Origin: Porphyromonadaceae bacterium UBA7042
GTDB lineage: Bacteria > Bacteroidota > Bacteroidia > Bacteroidales > Muribaculaceae
Assembly (NCBI GenBank): GCA_002494015.1
Contig: DLAR01000004.1
Location: forward strand, 1 to 23,910
DNA: 23,910 nucleotides
Reading direction: 5' to 3'
This document shows, piece by piece, positions 13,243 to 22,840 of the stretch (positions within the stretch are counted from its first letter, which is position 1; the number at the start of each line of letters is the position of its first letter). The translations under genes were made by a program, and so were the position numbers. The notes below the pieces were generated by a model that was not told the origin of the DNA, did not search any database, and worked only from the letters and a program-made list of their open reading frames with translations.

Positions 13243-16200
13243 TTACTTCACAATCACTTTCCCGACTGTTGTCGCGGCCTTGACGATGTAGATACCCGGC
13301 TGAACGGGAATGACTGTCCGGGCCTGACCGGCAGAGCTGTAGACAGTTTTGCCGTCAACCGCGTAGACTGCCACGGGATGTCCCTCAGCCCCGGTGACAA
13401 CAATCGACCTGTCGACTACCGAAACTGTCACTGCCGATGCTCCTACTGCCGGGATGCCGCTCTTGGCAACCGAGACGCTGACGGGTTTTGACTCCCCTTT
13501 GTCATACACGGCGGTAACATGGTAGAGATGTTCGCCGTCAGCAACACCGGAATCGGCAAACGACGGTTCCTCGACAGGGGTGTCATTTATCCTGACCCCG
13601 TCGCGATAGATGTTGTAACCCATCAGTGAAAGTTCGCCCGGCTCGGGCGTGAAGGTCACATCGTCAATCATCAGCATGAAAGCGTCGGCGGCATAACTGC
13701 GGATGGCAAAATATTTCGCCCCCGCAGGCAGCTCGGCCTCATATTCGGTCCATCTCCCGATGACCTCCCCGACATTCTTGACAACAATAAAGTCAACGGG
13801 GTCAAGGCTGCCGGTCGAGTAAAGAATCTCCATACTCTCGGGATAGGCGGCACTGTAACTCTTGGCAAAGAACGACACTGTCTGCGCCTCGCCGGTCAGC
13901 AAGGGGGATATGGCCCAGTCATCGACAGGGGTAGTATCGTAGTTGAACACCGAGGCGAGATATTTGTCGCCCGATTTGGCCGCAAAAGCCTGATTGAACT
14001 GTGGCAGTGACGCGTCAAACACGAAGAACGTGGCCGGATCTTTCCCGACGTTCAGGCAGGGAATATCAATACCGTCAAAACCACCGACCTCATCGCCGTC
14101 AATGTCGAGGAAAGTCCAGTCGCCATAGGAGGTGGCAAACGACCCGGCTTCTTCAAAATCTTCCACGACAACCTCGGGTCGGATGTCAGACATGTCGGGT
14201 TCCGACCACGACAGCACGATTCCGTCACCGGTCGGTTCTCCGGCAAGACTCCCCACAGCGGGATAGTTGCGCAACATGAGCGTCACGACAGCATTCTCGC
14301 TGCGGTTGTTGGCCGCATCCCCGTCGGCATCGTAGCTGACAACGGCATAATACTCGTTTTTCATATCGGATGCGATGGAAAGCACCTGCTCGAATTCCAC
14401 TACTTCCGAAGCGCCTGCCGCAAGCCTTGCACCTGTCTTAGTGGCCACTTTTTCCTCATTTTCATAGAGCTCGACCTCGTAACCCTCGGCGATATTTATG
14501 CCACGGTTCTCAACTTTTACCCTTACTCTGAACTCCTGACCGGGGCGCACCTTGGCCGGAGCCGAAAGAGTCGTGACAGCCAAGTCACAGGCCGGTATGT
14601 CACCGACAAACAGGTCGTCAACAAGGATAAATGCGTAGGAATTGATAATGCCGCGCAACGACAGCTGCACTGTCTTGCCCGCATACTGAGTCAGCGGGAC
14701 GACCACGCGGTTCCACATTCCCGCCGGCCCTGTCTTGTTGACAACCACATTGACCGACACCTTGGAAACACCTTCGCTGATGACCGACACTTCTATCTTG
14801 TTGTTGTCATCGGCGGCTATATTATAGGTATAGAACACAACGGCAGGTGTCGTTTCCGAAATCTTGATTTTGGCAGTTATCAGTGACGCACTCATCCCCA
14901 GATCACTGCCATACATCATTGCATAACCGTTATCGCCGTCCTTGGATGCCACGTCGTCGAGAGACGTGTCACCATAAAGTCCCCACGACACCTCGTCGTC
15001 ACCGTTGAAAGCCATCGGGTGGACGAGCGACTTGTCGGCAAACGACTCAGTGAAAGGACAGCTGTCAGGCCGGCCGACAGGAATCATATTGGATGCCGTC
15101 CCGTCGCCCTCGCCTGCCGATGTCACAGGGAATACAACCCAGTATAAGAACTGCTGGGACGCGTCGGCGGGTAGTGCCTGATAGGTATAGGTAGTGGCGG
15201 CAACTCCACTCTTTACAAGCACCTTGGTGTAATAATTCTCCATCAAGTAGATGTTATATGAAACCAAGTCGGGATTCAGCGGGCGGCCGTTGATGTCGGT
15301 TTCGGGGGCAGTCCATGACAGGGCCACCTCGCCGGGGCCTGCGGTCTCGGATGCCGAAACCTCCGTAATCTTCCCTGCAAGACCGACACCGACAAAAGCC
15401 TCGGCCTTGGCAGTATTGCTATGCCCCCCGGCATTATATACCACAGCCTCCCACGAGTGAACACCGTTGGCCGAAACCGAGTTATCGACAAAGCTGACGG
15501 CCTCGCCCGGAGAGACAGGCTTACACACTTTTATCACGTCCCCGTCACGCGAAACCTCTACACGGTCAATCGCGGCGAGAGGTGAGCCGCCGATTGTCTT
15601 GTCGGGAACGACAAAAGAGACAGTGGCGGCTAACGCCCCGCCGGCATCGGGGGTTACATTGAAATCGGCGACACCCTCGGGAGCATCCTCTGACAGCGGT
15701 GCCGAAACGGTTATATCATCCACAAAAAGATTATACCTGTCAACCTCGCTCATGCCGTGGAATCCGAAGTAATAGACACCGTCGGCATCGGGGGTCAGTA
15801 TTTTCTCAATCAACATCGGAAATGCCGGGCCCGTAGCCACGACGGTAGGCTCGACAAGAACTCGGGTCATACTTTCCACCGAGGAAGAATTGCCCCATTT
15901 CACCTCTATCGTTTCGGAATAATCGGCACTGACACCGTAGGCTCTGAAACTGATGCGGTACATCCTGCCTCCTTCCATCCTGACGGGAGGGATGACAAGC
16001 CAGTCATTCATTTCAAGGTCCTCGTTGTAGTCGGCCCTTGCGGCATGATGTTCCTCGTCATATCGCCATGTCTTGCCGTCGTAATTACTGTCTATTACCG
16101 TGAATTTCCCCATCGATTCTTCAGTGTCAAAACTTTCGGCAAATGGCGGAGTGACCGCGCCGAGGGCAATCGGGCCGGAAAATCCGGACTCCGAGACCGC

Positions 16201-17718
16201 CGCCACGTTACGCGCGACGACGGCATAACGGTAGACAGTAAATTCCACAGGCTCGGCAACGGCATCGACGATGGTTGTCTCTTTTACCCCGCGGGCCACA
16301 ACGGCCTCATCGGGATAGCGGGTCACGTCATAACAGATTGACCCGGCATCGACATACCCGCCGTGTATGCCTGCCGTGACGGGATTCCATGTAACGGTGA
16401 AACTGCCGTCGGCATACCGCGCCTCGACCTCGGGAGCGACCGGCGCGTCGTGTCCGGCATAGACGACTGTCTTGGCAGCGGGACTCGTGCCGACTGAGTT
16501 GGAGACTGTCACGGCTACCTGATATTCCCCGTCTCGCGGTAGGGTGACTGATTCTGACACAGCCGCGCCAAACTCGGTCACACCTCGCGCGACAGTCTCG
16601 TTATCGACTTTTATCTCATAGTCCAGCTCACCCGAGGCCGCCGTGCCGTTGAAATAGGTTGTCGGAGCCTTAAAGCTGACCGAGCCTGACAGCGACGCGC
16701 CGTCAAAAGCCACTTTCAGGTCACTGACTGCTGCAGGGGCATCCTGTTGGGCGGCCGCGGGCTGCACATAAAGGCCACACAGCTCCTCCTCGCCCGGAAA
16801 GGTCGTCAGCAGCGTGCCGCGAGCGGTTGCCTTGTCTATCTCATACAACGCTCCTACCCCCACGTCGCTGACGGCATAATACAGCCGCCCGCTCGCGGGG
16901 TCGATGGCTGCCGAAGTCTGATAATAGGTCGCGGCACCGCTGTTGCCAACCTTGGTCAACGAGCCGGTCGTGGTGTCGATTGTGAAAAGGACACCTGCGC
17001 GGTTGATTCCGTAGACAGTCCCGTCGGCATCGACCGCGACACCGTAAAGAGCTTCGGGCAGCGGGGCGATGGCAACGCGTTCAAGCGTCTCATAATCGGC
17101 GTATCCAAACACAAAACCGTCTACCCCGTCATTATAAAAACACCCGTAGACGCGCCCTGTGACCGGATCGGCCGACGAGTCAAACGCCATAAAAGTGACT
17201 GCGGCCTCGCGCTTGTCAATTTCCGTCCATGTCTCGGTGTCATAAGATATAACCCGGACAGTGTCTTTTACATCGTCATAGACGGTAGCATAATAAACAC
17301 CGTCGACAACCACACCGCCATAATTGGATTCTATACCGTCGGCCACAAGCTCAAAACTCCCGACAGAAGATGTCGGAATCTTGTACAGACCGCCCGTCAA
17401 TCCATCGCGGCTGTAGACGATAGAAGCCCTGAGATCAACCGCTCCGCCGGCCTCGGTGTCAAGGGATGGCGCGGCTTTGAAAAAATTGGCCGCCGCGGCA
17501 CCTGTTATATAGTGGCTGAACGGCATAGTGCCGCCTCGACCGGCGCGGCGGCGAGGAAAAGCAGTAGGGTTGGATTTGGACGATGCCTTTTGCAAGACTG
17601 ATGCCGCCGGGGCATCGGAGTGTGTCACTTTCCTTGCCTGAAGTTCTGACGCACCGGCAGGAAGTGCAATCGCAACCGCGACTGCAACATTGAAAATAGC
17701 TGATGGTAATTTAAGCAT
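13243..17718 (-). CDS. Giant secreted multidomain adhesin-like protein with C-terminal sorting domain (paralogue A)
   Basis: I start at ATG 17718 (MLKLPSAIFNVAVAVAIALPAG, signal peptide), giving 1,491 residues. An earlier TTG at 17757 lies inside the promoter and is rejected. Approximate domains: beta-propeller-like region with repeated TVYG/RLYYA and TIDTTTG segments (95-320); two Fn3 domains (330-525); a cleaved-adhesin/choice-of-anchor jelly roll (FAESFDTEE to NLFVDDITVS, 525-672); two more Fn3 (680-880); a second jelly roll (885-1040); a CARDB-like domain (DLAVTTLSAPAKVRPGQEF, 1045-1150); and an Fn3 interrupted by a third jelly roll (1155-1420). The end (1430-1491) resembles a type IX secretion sorting tail: AVYAVDGKTVY, then PGIYIVKA and KVIVK. 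No catalytic site is evident. Likely surface adhesion or glycan/protein binding, as in gingipain-type adhesin modules. It has its own promoter and terminator and is a tandem paralogue of the next gene. Confidence 0.85.
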   Translation of the reverse strand: MLKLPSAIFNVAVAVAIALPAGASELQARKVTHSDAPAASVLQKASSKSNPTAFPRRRAGRGGTMPFSHYITGAAAANFFKAAPSLDTEAGGAVDLRASIVYSRDGLTGGLYKIPTSSVGSFELVADGIESNYGGVVVDGVYYATVYDDVKDTVRVISYDTETWTEIDKREAAVTFMAFDSSADPVTGRVYGCFYNDGVDGFVFGYADYETLERVAIAPLPEALYGVAVDADGTVYGINRAGVLFTIDTTTGSLTKVGNSGAATYYQTSAAIDPASGRLYYAVSDVGVGALYEIDKATARGTLLTTFPGEEELCGLYVQPAAAQQDAPAAVSDLKVAFDGASLSGSVSFKAPTTYFNGTAASGELDYEIKVDNETVARGVTEFGAAVSESVTLPRDGEYQVAVTVSNSVGTSPAAKTVVYAGHDAPVAPEVEARYADGSFTVTWNPVTAGIHGGYVDAGSICYDVTRYPDEAVVARGVKETTIVDAVAEPVEFTVYRYAVVARNVAAVSESGFSGPIALGAVTPPFAESFDTEESMGKFTVIDSNYDGKTWRYDEEHHAARADYNEDLEMNDWLVIPPVRMEGGRMYRISFRAYGVSADYSETIEVKWGNSSSVESMTRVLVEPTVVATGPAFPMLIEKILTPDADGVYYFGFHGMSEVDRYNLFVDDITVSAPLSEDAPEGVADFNVTPDAGGALAATVSFVVPDKTIGGSPLAAIDRVEVSRDGDVIKVCKPVSPGEAVSFVDNSVSANGVHSWEAVVYNAGGHSNTAKAEAFVGVGLAGKITEVSASETAGPGEVALSWTAPETDINGRPLNPDLVSYNIYLMENYYTKVLVKSGVAATTYTYQALPADASQQFLYWVVFPVTSAGEGDGTASNMIPVGRPDSCPFTESFADKSLVHPMAFNGDDEVSWGLYGDTSLDDVASKDGDNGYAMMYGSDLGMSASLITAKIKISETTPAVVFYTYNIAADDNNKIEVSVISEGVSKVSVNVVVNKTGPAGMWNRVVVPLTQYAGKTVQLSLRGIINSYAFILVDDLFVGDIPACDLAVTTLSAPAKVRPGQEFRVRVKVENRGINIAEGYEVELYENEEKVATKTGARLAAGASEVVEFEQVLSIASDMKNEYYAVVSYDADGDAANNRSENAVVTLMLRNYPAVGSLAGEPTGDGIVLSWSEPDMSDIRPEVVVEDFEEAGSFATSYGDWTFLDIDGDEVGGFDGIDIPCLNVGKDPATFFVFDASLPQFNQAFAAKSGDKYLASVFNYDTTPVDDWAISPLLTGEAQTVSFFAKSYSAAYPESMEILYSTGSLDPVDFIVVKNVGEVIGRWTEYEAELPAGAKYFAIRSYAADAFMLMIDDVTFTPEPGELSLMGYNIYRDGVRINDTPVEEPSFADSGVADGEHLYHVTAVYDKGESKPVSVSVAKSGIPAVGASAVTVSVVDRSIVVTGAEGHPVAVYAVDGKTVYSSAGQARTVIPVQPGIYIVKAATTVGKVIVK

Positions 17719-17754
17719 AAATGTGTTATTGAACTGATTGCGCACTTGGAATTG

Positions 17755-17786
17755 CAAATATATGGATTATATCGACCAACTCCAAA
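17755..17786 (-). promoter_or_regulatory. Promoter of paralogue A
   Basis: On the minus strand TTTG (17783-17786), a 20-base spacer and TATATTTG (17755-17762) make a full-consensus promoter. Transcription should begin near 17748, giving a leader of about 30 bases before ATG 17718. Confidence 0.75.
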
Positions 17787-17848
17787 CATTATTCCACAAA
17801 TCGTCTAATTTTGACATCAAAATTCTTTTACAGCCGCCCACACCCAAA

Positions 17849-17880
17849 CAAAAAGCCGCCTTCCGTTTCCGGAAGGCGGC
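17849..17880 (-). terminator. Terminator after paralogue B
   Basis: An 11-bp perfect G/C-rich stem (17855-17865 with 17870-17880) has a 4-base loop. On the minus strand it is followed by TTTTTGT. It lies 28 bases after the stop of the gene at 17909, so paralogues A and B are separate transcription units. Confidence 0.85.
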
Positions 17881-17908
17881 CATTTTAAAGGACTCTGAAA
17901 ATCAGATT

Positions 17909-20900
17909 TTACTTGACAATAACTTTCTTGACGGTTGTTGCAGCCTTGACAACATATATACCTCCCGAAACGTGAATCACGGTCTTGGCTTCGCCGACCG
18001 ACGAGAAAATGGTCTTGCCGTCAACGGCATAGACAGCCACAGGCTTTCCATCGGCTCCGGCAACCACAATCGACCCGTCAATGACATCAATCGAAACTCC
18101 GCCGGCAACGATGTCGGCAACTCCGCTCATGGAGACTGCAACACCGACGGGAGCCGACTCGCCCTTGTCATAGACTGCGGTCACATGATACACATGTTGT
18201 CCCTCAGCAGCTTCAGCATCGATAAAACACGGCTCTTCCACAACAGCGTCGTTAATCTTCACGCCGTCACGATATACATTATATCCGGCCAGTGACAGTT
18301 CAAGGGGTGCCGGGATGAATGTCACATCATCAATCATCAACATAAACGCACCCGACGCAATGGAGCGGATTGCGAAATATGTCGCACCCTCGGGAAGGTC
18401 GGCAGTGACTTCGGTCCAAGCGGCAGGAACCGGATTGAGAGTCTTTACAGAAACGAATTCTGAAATTTCCTTGCCGCCAGTCGAGTAGAGCACTTCTATC
18501 GCTTCGGGATAATCACCGCTGTAGCTGCGCGCCATGAACGAGACGGTCTGCGCGTCACCCGAGAGTTTCGGCGAGATTGCCCAGTCGTCAACCCGGCCGT
18601 CGTCAGAACGGAACAGCGATGCAAGATACTTGGTGCCTGAAACGGCTGCAAAAGACTCATTGAACTGAGGCAGTGACGAGTCAAAGAGGAAGAATGCGAC
18701 TTTATCAGTACCGCCTACGATTCCGGGAAGAGTAGCATCCGCAAAACCTCCGACAGCCGAATTGTCCATATCTACAAAAGTCCAGTCGCCAAATTCATGT
18801 GCAAACGCTTCACCGTCTTCAAAGTCCTCTGTCACCACTCCGCCGGCCGAAACCGAGTATTCGGGTTCTTCCCAAGCGAGCATAACGCCGTCAGCAGTTT
18901 CTTCGGCTGAAAGATTTTCAACGGTCGGGTAAGAGGGTTGCTCGACAGCGACACTGACAGCCGCCCCGGTATTATTGTCGGGATTCTCATCGGTGAAATT
19001 CACAACTGCATGGTAGTCATATTTCTCCTCGCTGACAACAGGAATGGACTGCCGGAACAAAATCACGCCTGACTCGCCGCCTTCAAGAGCGATACCATCT
19101 TCCGATGCCACTTTCTCATCATTGCGGAAAAGGTCGACCGTATATCCCGATGCAGCCTCAAGACCGAGGTTGTCCACTCTGACCGCGACGTTAAACGAGC
19201 CTCCGACCTTGGCCTTGGCAGGAGCCGAGATTGAGGTCACCGCGACATCCCTGGCAGGCAGACTGCCCACATAGATATTGTCAATCAAGGTGTAGGCATT
19301 GCTCTTGACGGTAACGACAAAATTCACTGAGATCTGCTTGCCGACGTATGCGTCAAGCGGAACGATCACACGGGCCCACCGGTTAGAAGCGCCCAGCTCG
19401 CTGACAACGACATTCTTTACCAACGACTTCTCATTTCCGTCGCTGACATAGACTGCAATTTCATTCATGTCGTTTTCCAATATAAAGGTATGGAACGCCA
19501 CGAGCGGAGCATCGCCTGAAACAAGGATTTTGCCCGACATAACTTCGGCATACATCTCGGCATATTGACCGTAGAACATGAGGAAACCACCGTCATTGTC
19601 CTGCGGGTCAACGCCGATACTGCCGTCTCCCAGTCCGATTTCGCTGCCGCCATTGCTGTTAATCGCCCAGACCGACGCGGGCTCCATGTTGGCAAAAGAC
19701 TCCGAGAACGGACAGACATAAGGCTTGCCTGCGGCAATCATCGGCGAAATCTGGCCTTCATACTCACCGGCCGCAGTCATCGGGAACACGAGCCACTGGA
19801 AAAAGTCCTGTTCACCGTCGGCGGGAACGGCCTGATAGGTATACTCACACTCGGTTATACCGCTCTTGACAAGAGTGCGGCTATAACCTGAGAACAGATA
19901 GATGTCATAGGTCACTTGGGACGGGGAGAGGGGATTCCCGTCGATGTCAGTGGTAACAGGAGTCCACGAAATGGTCACTTCGCCATAGTTGTCAGTCTCG
20001 ACAGCGTTGACGGTTTCAATAGGCGCGGCATAGTTGACACCGATGAAAACCTTTGCTTCCGCGACATTGCCCGCGCCGCTCTGATTATAGGCGACGACGC
20101 TGTAGAGATGGTAACCAGTTTCAGAAACGGCATTGTCGTCAAAGCTAAATTCGGCTCCGGGAGCGGGATTGTCAAATGTCTTGATGACCTCGCCGTCGCG
20201 CGACAGTTCGATTTTGTCGATAGACTCAAGGGCCTGTCCGGCAATGTCATTGGAGGGAGCCTTGAACGAGATTGCGGCTTTAAGAGCGCCTTCATCGCCC
20301 GGCACGACTTTAAAATCAGAAACTGCGGCGGGTGCCGAAGTGTCCAAGCCTGCCGAAACAACGATATCGTCAACAAAGAGATAGAAGCAGTCGGCATCGC
20401 TTATAGCGTGGAAGCCTATATAATAGAGCCCGTCACTTTCAGGAATGATTACTGCCTTTAGATTCATAGGGTTGGCCTGCGTGACAGTATGGCTCAGCTC
20501 GGTAGAAGGAATAAGAATCTCGGTCATTGCCTCGGCTGTCGGAGACTTGCCCAAAGCGACCTCTATGCGCTCGGGATGCTGCTCATTGGTAAAAGTCGTG
20601 AACGACAATCTGTACTGCTTGCCGCCTTCGAGCTTGAGCGGAGCGGTGATGAGCCAGTCGTCGCCATTGTTGGGAACTGAATAGATATAGCAGGCGGCAC
20701 CCTTGTCCGAGTTATAGGCCCATGTGCGGTTGTCAAGATTCTTGTCAAGCACGGTGAATGTAGAGAATCCGGCTTCGCTGTCAAACGACTCGGAATAAGG
20801 CGGCACGATGTTACCCACGACAACATTGTTGGACAAGCCGCGGTCCGATACCATTTCGCCGCTCTTGGCGGTAACGGAATAGGTGTATGAAACAAGCCCG

Positions 20901-22393
20901 TCGGTTACCTCGACCTCGTCGACAACCGACGTAGCGGCAATGTCGGCGGCGATTTCAACCGCGTCGGGGAATCGCTTGACTGTATAGGTGATGTTATCGA
21001 CATCTATGTAGCCGCCGTTGACACTCTCGGTCACGGGAGTCCATGACACGGTGATTTTACCGTCGGCAAACACAGCGTTTACAAACGGTGACTCGGGGAA
21101 GTCAGTTCCAACAAAAAGTTTCACCTTGGCCTTGGGACTGTCACCCACACCGTTGGAAACCGTCACTGTAAACTCATATTCACCCGGAGCGGCGACAGTG
21201 ACATCGGCCGAAACCTCGGCGCCAAACTCGGTCTCGCCCGAGGCGATTTCCGCCCCGGCAACTTTGATCGAGTAGGTCAGCGCACCCTGTGCGGTGCCGC
21301 CGTCAAAGAGTGTCGACGGAGCCTTGAAATTAATCTTCCCGCTCAATGAGCCATCGACAAAGTCAGCCGACAGGCCGGTGGGAGCATCCGGCGCGTTATT
21401 CTCGGCGAGCGGCTTGGCGACATACATGCCGCTGATTTCTTCACCGAAGGGGAAATCCACTACCAGCACGGCCTCGGCGGTTGCCTTGTCAATAGTGTAA
21501 AGTGACCCGCCGTCATCGGTGCTTGTCGCGTAATAAAGAGTGCCCGACTTGGGATCGATAGTCGCAGATGTCCTGTACTTGTTTTTAAGACCCGTGTTGC
21601 CGACCAACGTTTTTTCACCGGTCGTCTTGTCTATCGTGTAAAGATTGCCGACATCATTGACGGCATAGACGGTACCGTCATTGTCGATAGCGATACCGCT
21701 CAACGGCTCAGTATCGCATATCGCGGTACGGGTCATGGTAGAGAAATCGGCATACCCGAAGACAAAACCATTATCCGTATCATTTTTGAAACATCCGTAG
21801 GCAAGACCGGTCTCGGGATCCGCTGCCAGGTCGAGAGCCAGCATTCCCATTTCGACATCGACAAAGTCAATAGATTCCCATGTCTCCGTGTCATAGACCG
21901 TCACACTACTGAACGCAAAAAATCCATAATCAAAATATTCTATTGAATAATACCTCCCGTCAATCTCGACACCCCCATAGGAGGCGTTGACTTCGGGCTG
22001 TATCATTTCAAAGGTCTCGCCCGCAGCCTGTGGCACGGAATACATACCATATACAGGCGTGTTACCCCAGTCGTCGGAGTATATCACACAGGCATTCAGC
22101 GCAACCGGCGAAGATGGTGCAAGAAGACGGGGCGAGTTGCCGCGTTTCTTGATGAAATTCAGCCGCGGAGCGGAAGTCAGAGCGTGCCTGAGAAAGCCGG
22201 AGTTCGATTTTTTAGCAGTCGGCATCTTCGCCTTGGCCTTTGACGCAGACGGTTTGGCTTTGATTGTCGAAATCTCAACCTGCTCGCCGGAAAATTGCGA
22301 ATGTTTACGGGCGAGCGGAGCTGCAACAGCCACCGGAACGGCCATTGTCAAGGCCAGCGTGGCACCGACACATTGGGATAAAAGTTTTCTCAT
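17909..22393 (-). CDS. Giant secreted multidomain adhesin-like protein with C-terminal sorting domain (paralogue B)
   Basis: A 1,494-residue protein with the same domain order as paralogue A. It has a signal peptide (MRKLLSQCVGATLALTMAVPVAVA). A Lys/Ser-rich stretch (about 45-90, KPSASKAKAKMPTAKK) may be a removed or flexible leader. A propeller-like region follows (about 95-330: YAVNDVGNLYTIDKTTGEKT), then Fn3 domains, a first jelly roll (PPYSESFDSEAGFSTF to FYLFVDDIVVS), two Fn3, a second jelly roll (CPFSESFANMEP to LIDNIYVG), and a CARDB-like domain (DVAVTSISAPAKAKVGGSF). Next is an Fn3 split by a third jelly roll (VTEDFEDGEAFAHEFGDWTF to MLMIDDVTF, then AGYNVYRDGVKI). The tail is AVYAVDGKTIFSS, GGIYVVKA and KKVIVK, almost the same as in A. 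No active site is visible. It lies upstream of A in the same orientation with its own promoter and terminator, the result of tandem duplication. Confidence 0.86.
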   Translation of the reverse strand: MRKLLSQCVGATLALTMAVPVAVAAPLARKHSQFSGEQVEISTIKAKPSASKAKAKMPTAKKSNSGFLRHALTSAPRLNFIKKRGNSPRLLAPSSPVALNACVIYSDDWGNTPVYGMYSVPQAAGETFEMIQPEVNASYGGVEIDGRYYSIEYFDYGFFAFSSVTVYDTETWESIDFVDVEMGMLALDLAADPETGLAYGCFKNDTDNGFVFGYADFSTMTRTAICDTEPLSGIAIDNDGTVYAVNDVGNLYTIDKTTGEKTLVGNTGLKNKYRTSATIDPKSGTLYYATSTDDGGSLYTIDKATAEAVLVVDFPFGEEISGMYVAKPLAENNAPDAPTGLSADFVDGSLSGKINFKAPSTLFDGGTAQGALTYSIKVAGAEIASGETEFGAEVSADVTVAAPGEYEFTVTVSNGVGDSPKAKVKLFVGTDFPESPFVNAVFADGKITVSWTPVTESVNGGYIDVDNITYTVKRFPDAVEIAADIAATSVVDEVEVTDGLVSYTYSVTAKSGEMVSDRGLSNNVVVGNIVPPYSESFDSEAGFSTFTVLDKNLDNRTWAYNSDKGAACYIYSVPNNGDDWLITAPLKLEGGKQYRLSFTTFTNEQHPERIEVALGKSPTAEAMTEILIPSTELSHTVTQANPMNLKAVIIPESDGLYYIGFHAISDADCFYLFVDDIVVSAGLDTSAPAAVSDFKVVPGDEGALKAAISFKAPSNDIAGQALESIDKIELSRDGEVIKTFDNPAPGAEFSFDDNAVSETGYHLYSVVAYNQSGAGNVAEAKVFIGVNYAAPIETVNAVETDNYGEVTISWTPVTTDIDGNPLSPSQVTYDIYLFSGYSRTLVKSGITECEYTYQAVPADGEQDFFQWLVFPMTAAGEYEGQISPMIAAGKPYVCPFSESFANMEPASVWAINSNGGSEIGLGDGSIGVDPQDNDGGFLMFYGQYAEMYAEVMSGKILVSGDAPLVAFHTFILENDMNEIAVYVSDGNEKSLVKNVVVSELGASNRWARVIVPLDAYVGKQISVNFVVTVKSNAYTLIDNIYVGSLPARDVAVTSISAPAKAKVGGSFNVAVRVDNLGLEAASGYTVDLFRNDEKVASEDGIALEGGESGVILFRQSIPVVSEEKYDYHAVVNFTDENPDNNTGAAVSVAVEQPSYPTVENLSAEETADGVMLAWEEPEYSVSAGGVVTEDFEDGEAFAHEFGDWTFVDMDNSAVGGFADATLPGIVGGTDKVAFFLFDSSLPQFNESFAAVSGTKYLASLFRSDDGRVDDWAISPKLSGDAQTVSFMARSYSGDYPEAIEVLYSTGGKEISEFVSVKTLNPVPAAWTEVTADLPEGATYFAIRSIASGAFMLMIDDVTFIPAPLELSLAGYNVYRDGVKINDAVVEEPCFIDAEAAEGQHVYHVTAVYDKGESAPVGVAVSMSGVADIVAGGVSIDVIDGSIVVAGADGKPVAVYAVDGKTIFSSVGEAKTVIHVSGGIYVVKAATTVKKVIVK

Positions 22394-22585
22394 TACTATA
22401 ATTGCCGGGAAATCTTTTCGTTACTCACCGACTGCGGCAGATTTCCCTTTAACCGCAACGGGGAGTCTCTAAATCGTCTGAATTTTGAAGAAAGATGGAG
22501 AATGAACAGCGATGATGAGTTTACTATTGTCGTTTTTGAAGCAATGAAATTTACAAATGTTATCTTTTTAGCCTTAGAATTTTCG

Positions 22586-22617
22586 CAAATGTATTAATAT
22601 TATTTCTTACCTCCAAA
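22586..22617 (-). promoter_or_regulatory. Promoter of paralogue B, with a long leader
   Basis: The minus strand reads TTTG (22614-22617), 20 bases, then TACATTTG (22586-22593). Transcription from here gives a leader of about 185 bases before ATG 22393. The remainder of the 22394-22840 intergenic region shows no gene; frames crossing it are shadows. Confidence 0.65.
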
Positions 22618-22806
22618 TACTTTTTAAAGTTTTTATCAAGTTTTTCAAGCAATAATACACAAATATCCGCACAAACACCACACACGCACACAAAACCGCG
22701 CCATAATGTAGCAAAATTCCACATCCCGCCAGCCCATGCCGCCGCCCCGGAGAGACTGCGGTAGCGATTCTTGCCGCCTGATAGCCGATTTTAGGGGAAT
22801 TAGTTG

Positions 22807-22814
22807 TATCTTTG
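22807..22814 (+). promoter_or_regulatory. Promoter -7 element of purC
   Basis: TATCTTTG matches TAnnTTTG, 26 bases before the purC ATG. A clear -33 TTTG at 20-base spacing is missing. The leader would be about 20 bases. Confidence 0.55.
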
Positions 22815-22840
22815 CACCATATATTTAATATCTCTGAATT

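Noticed and set aside
17719..17757. TTG start at 17757 for paralogue A
   Set aside because: It lies in the -7 promoter element. The ATG at 17718 begins a proper signal peptide.
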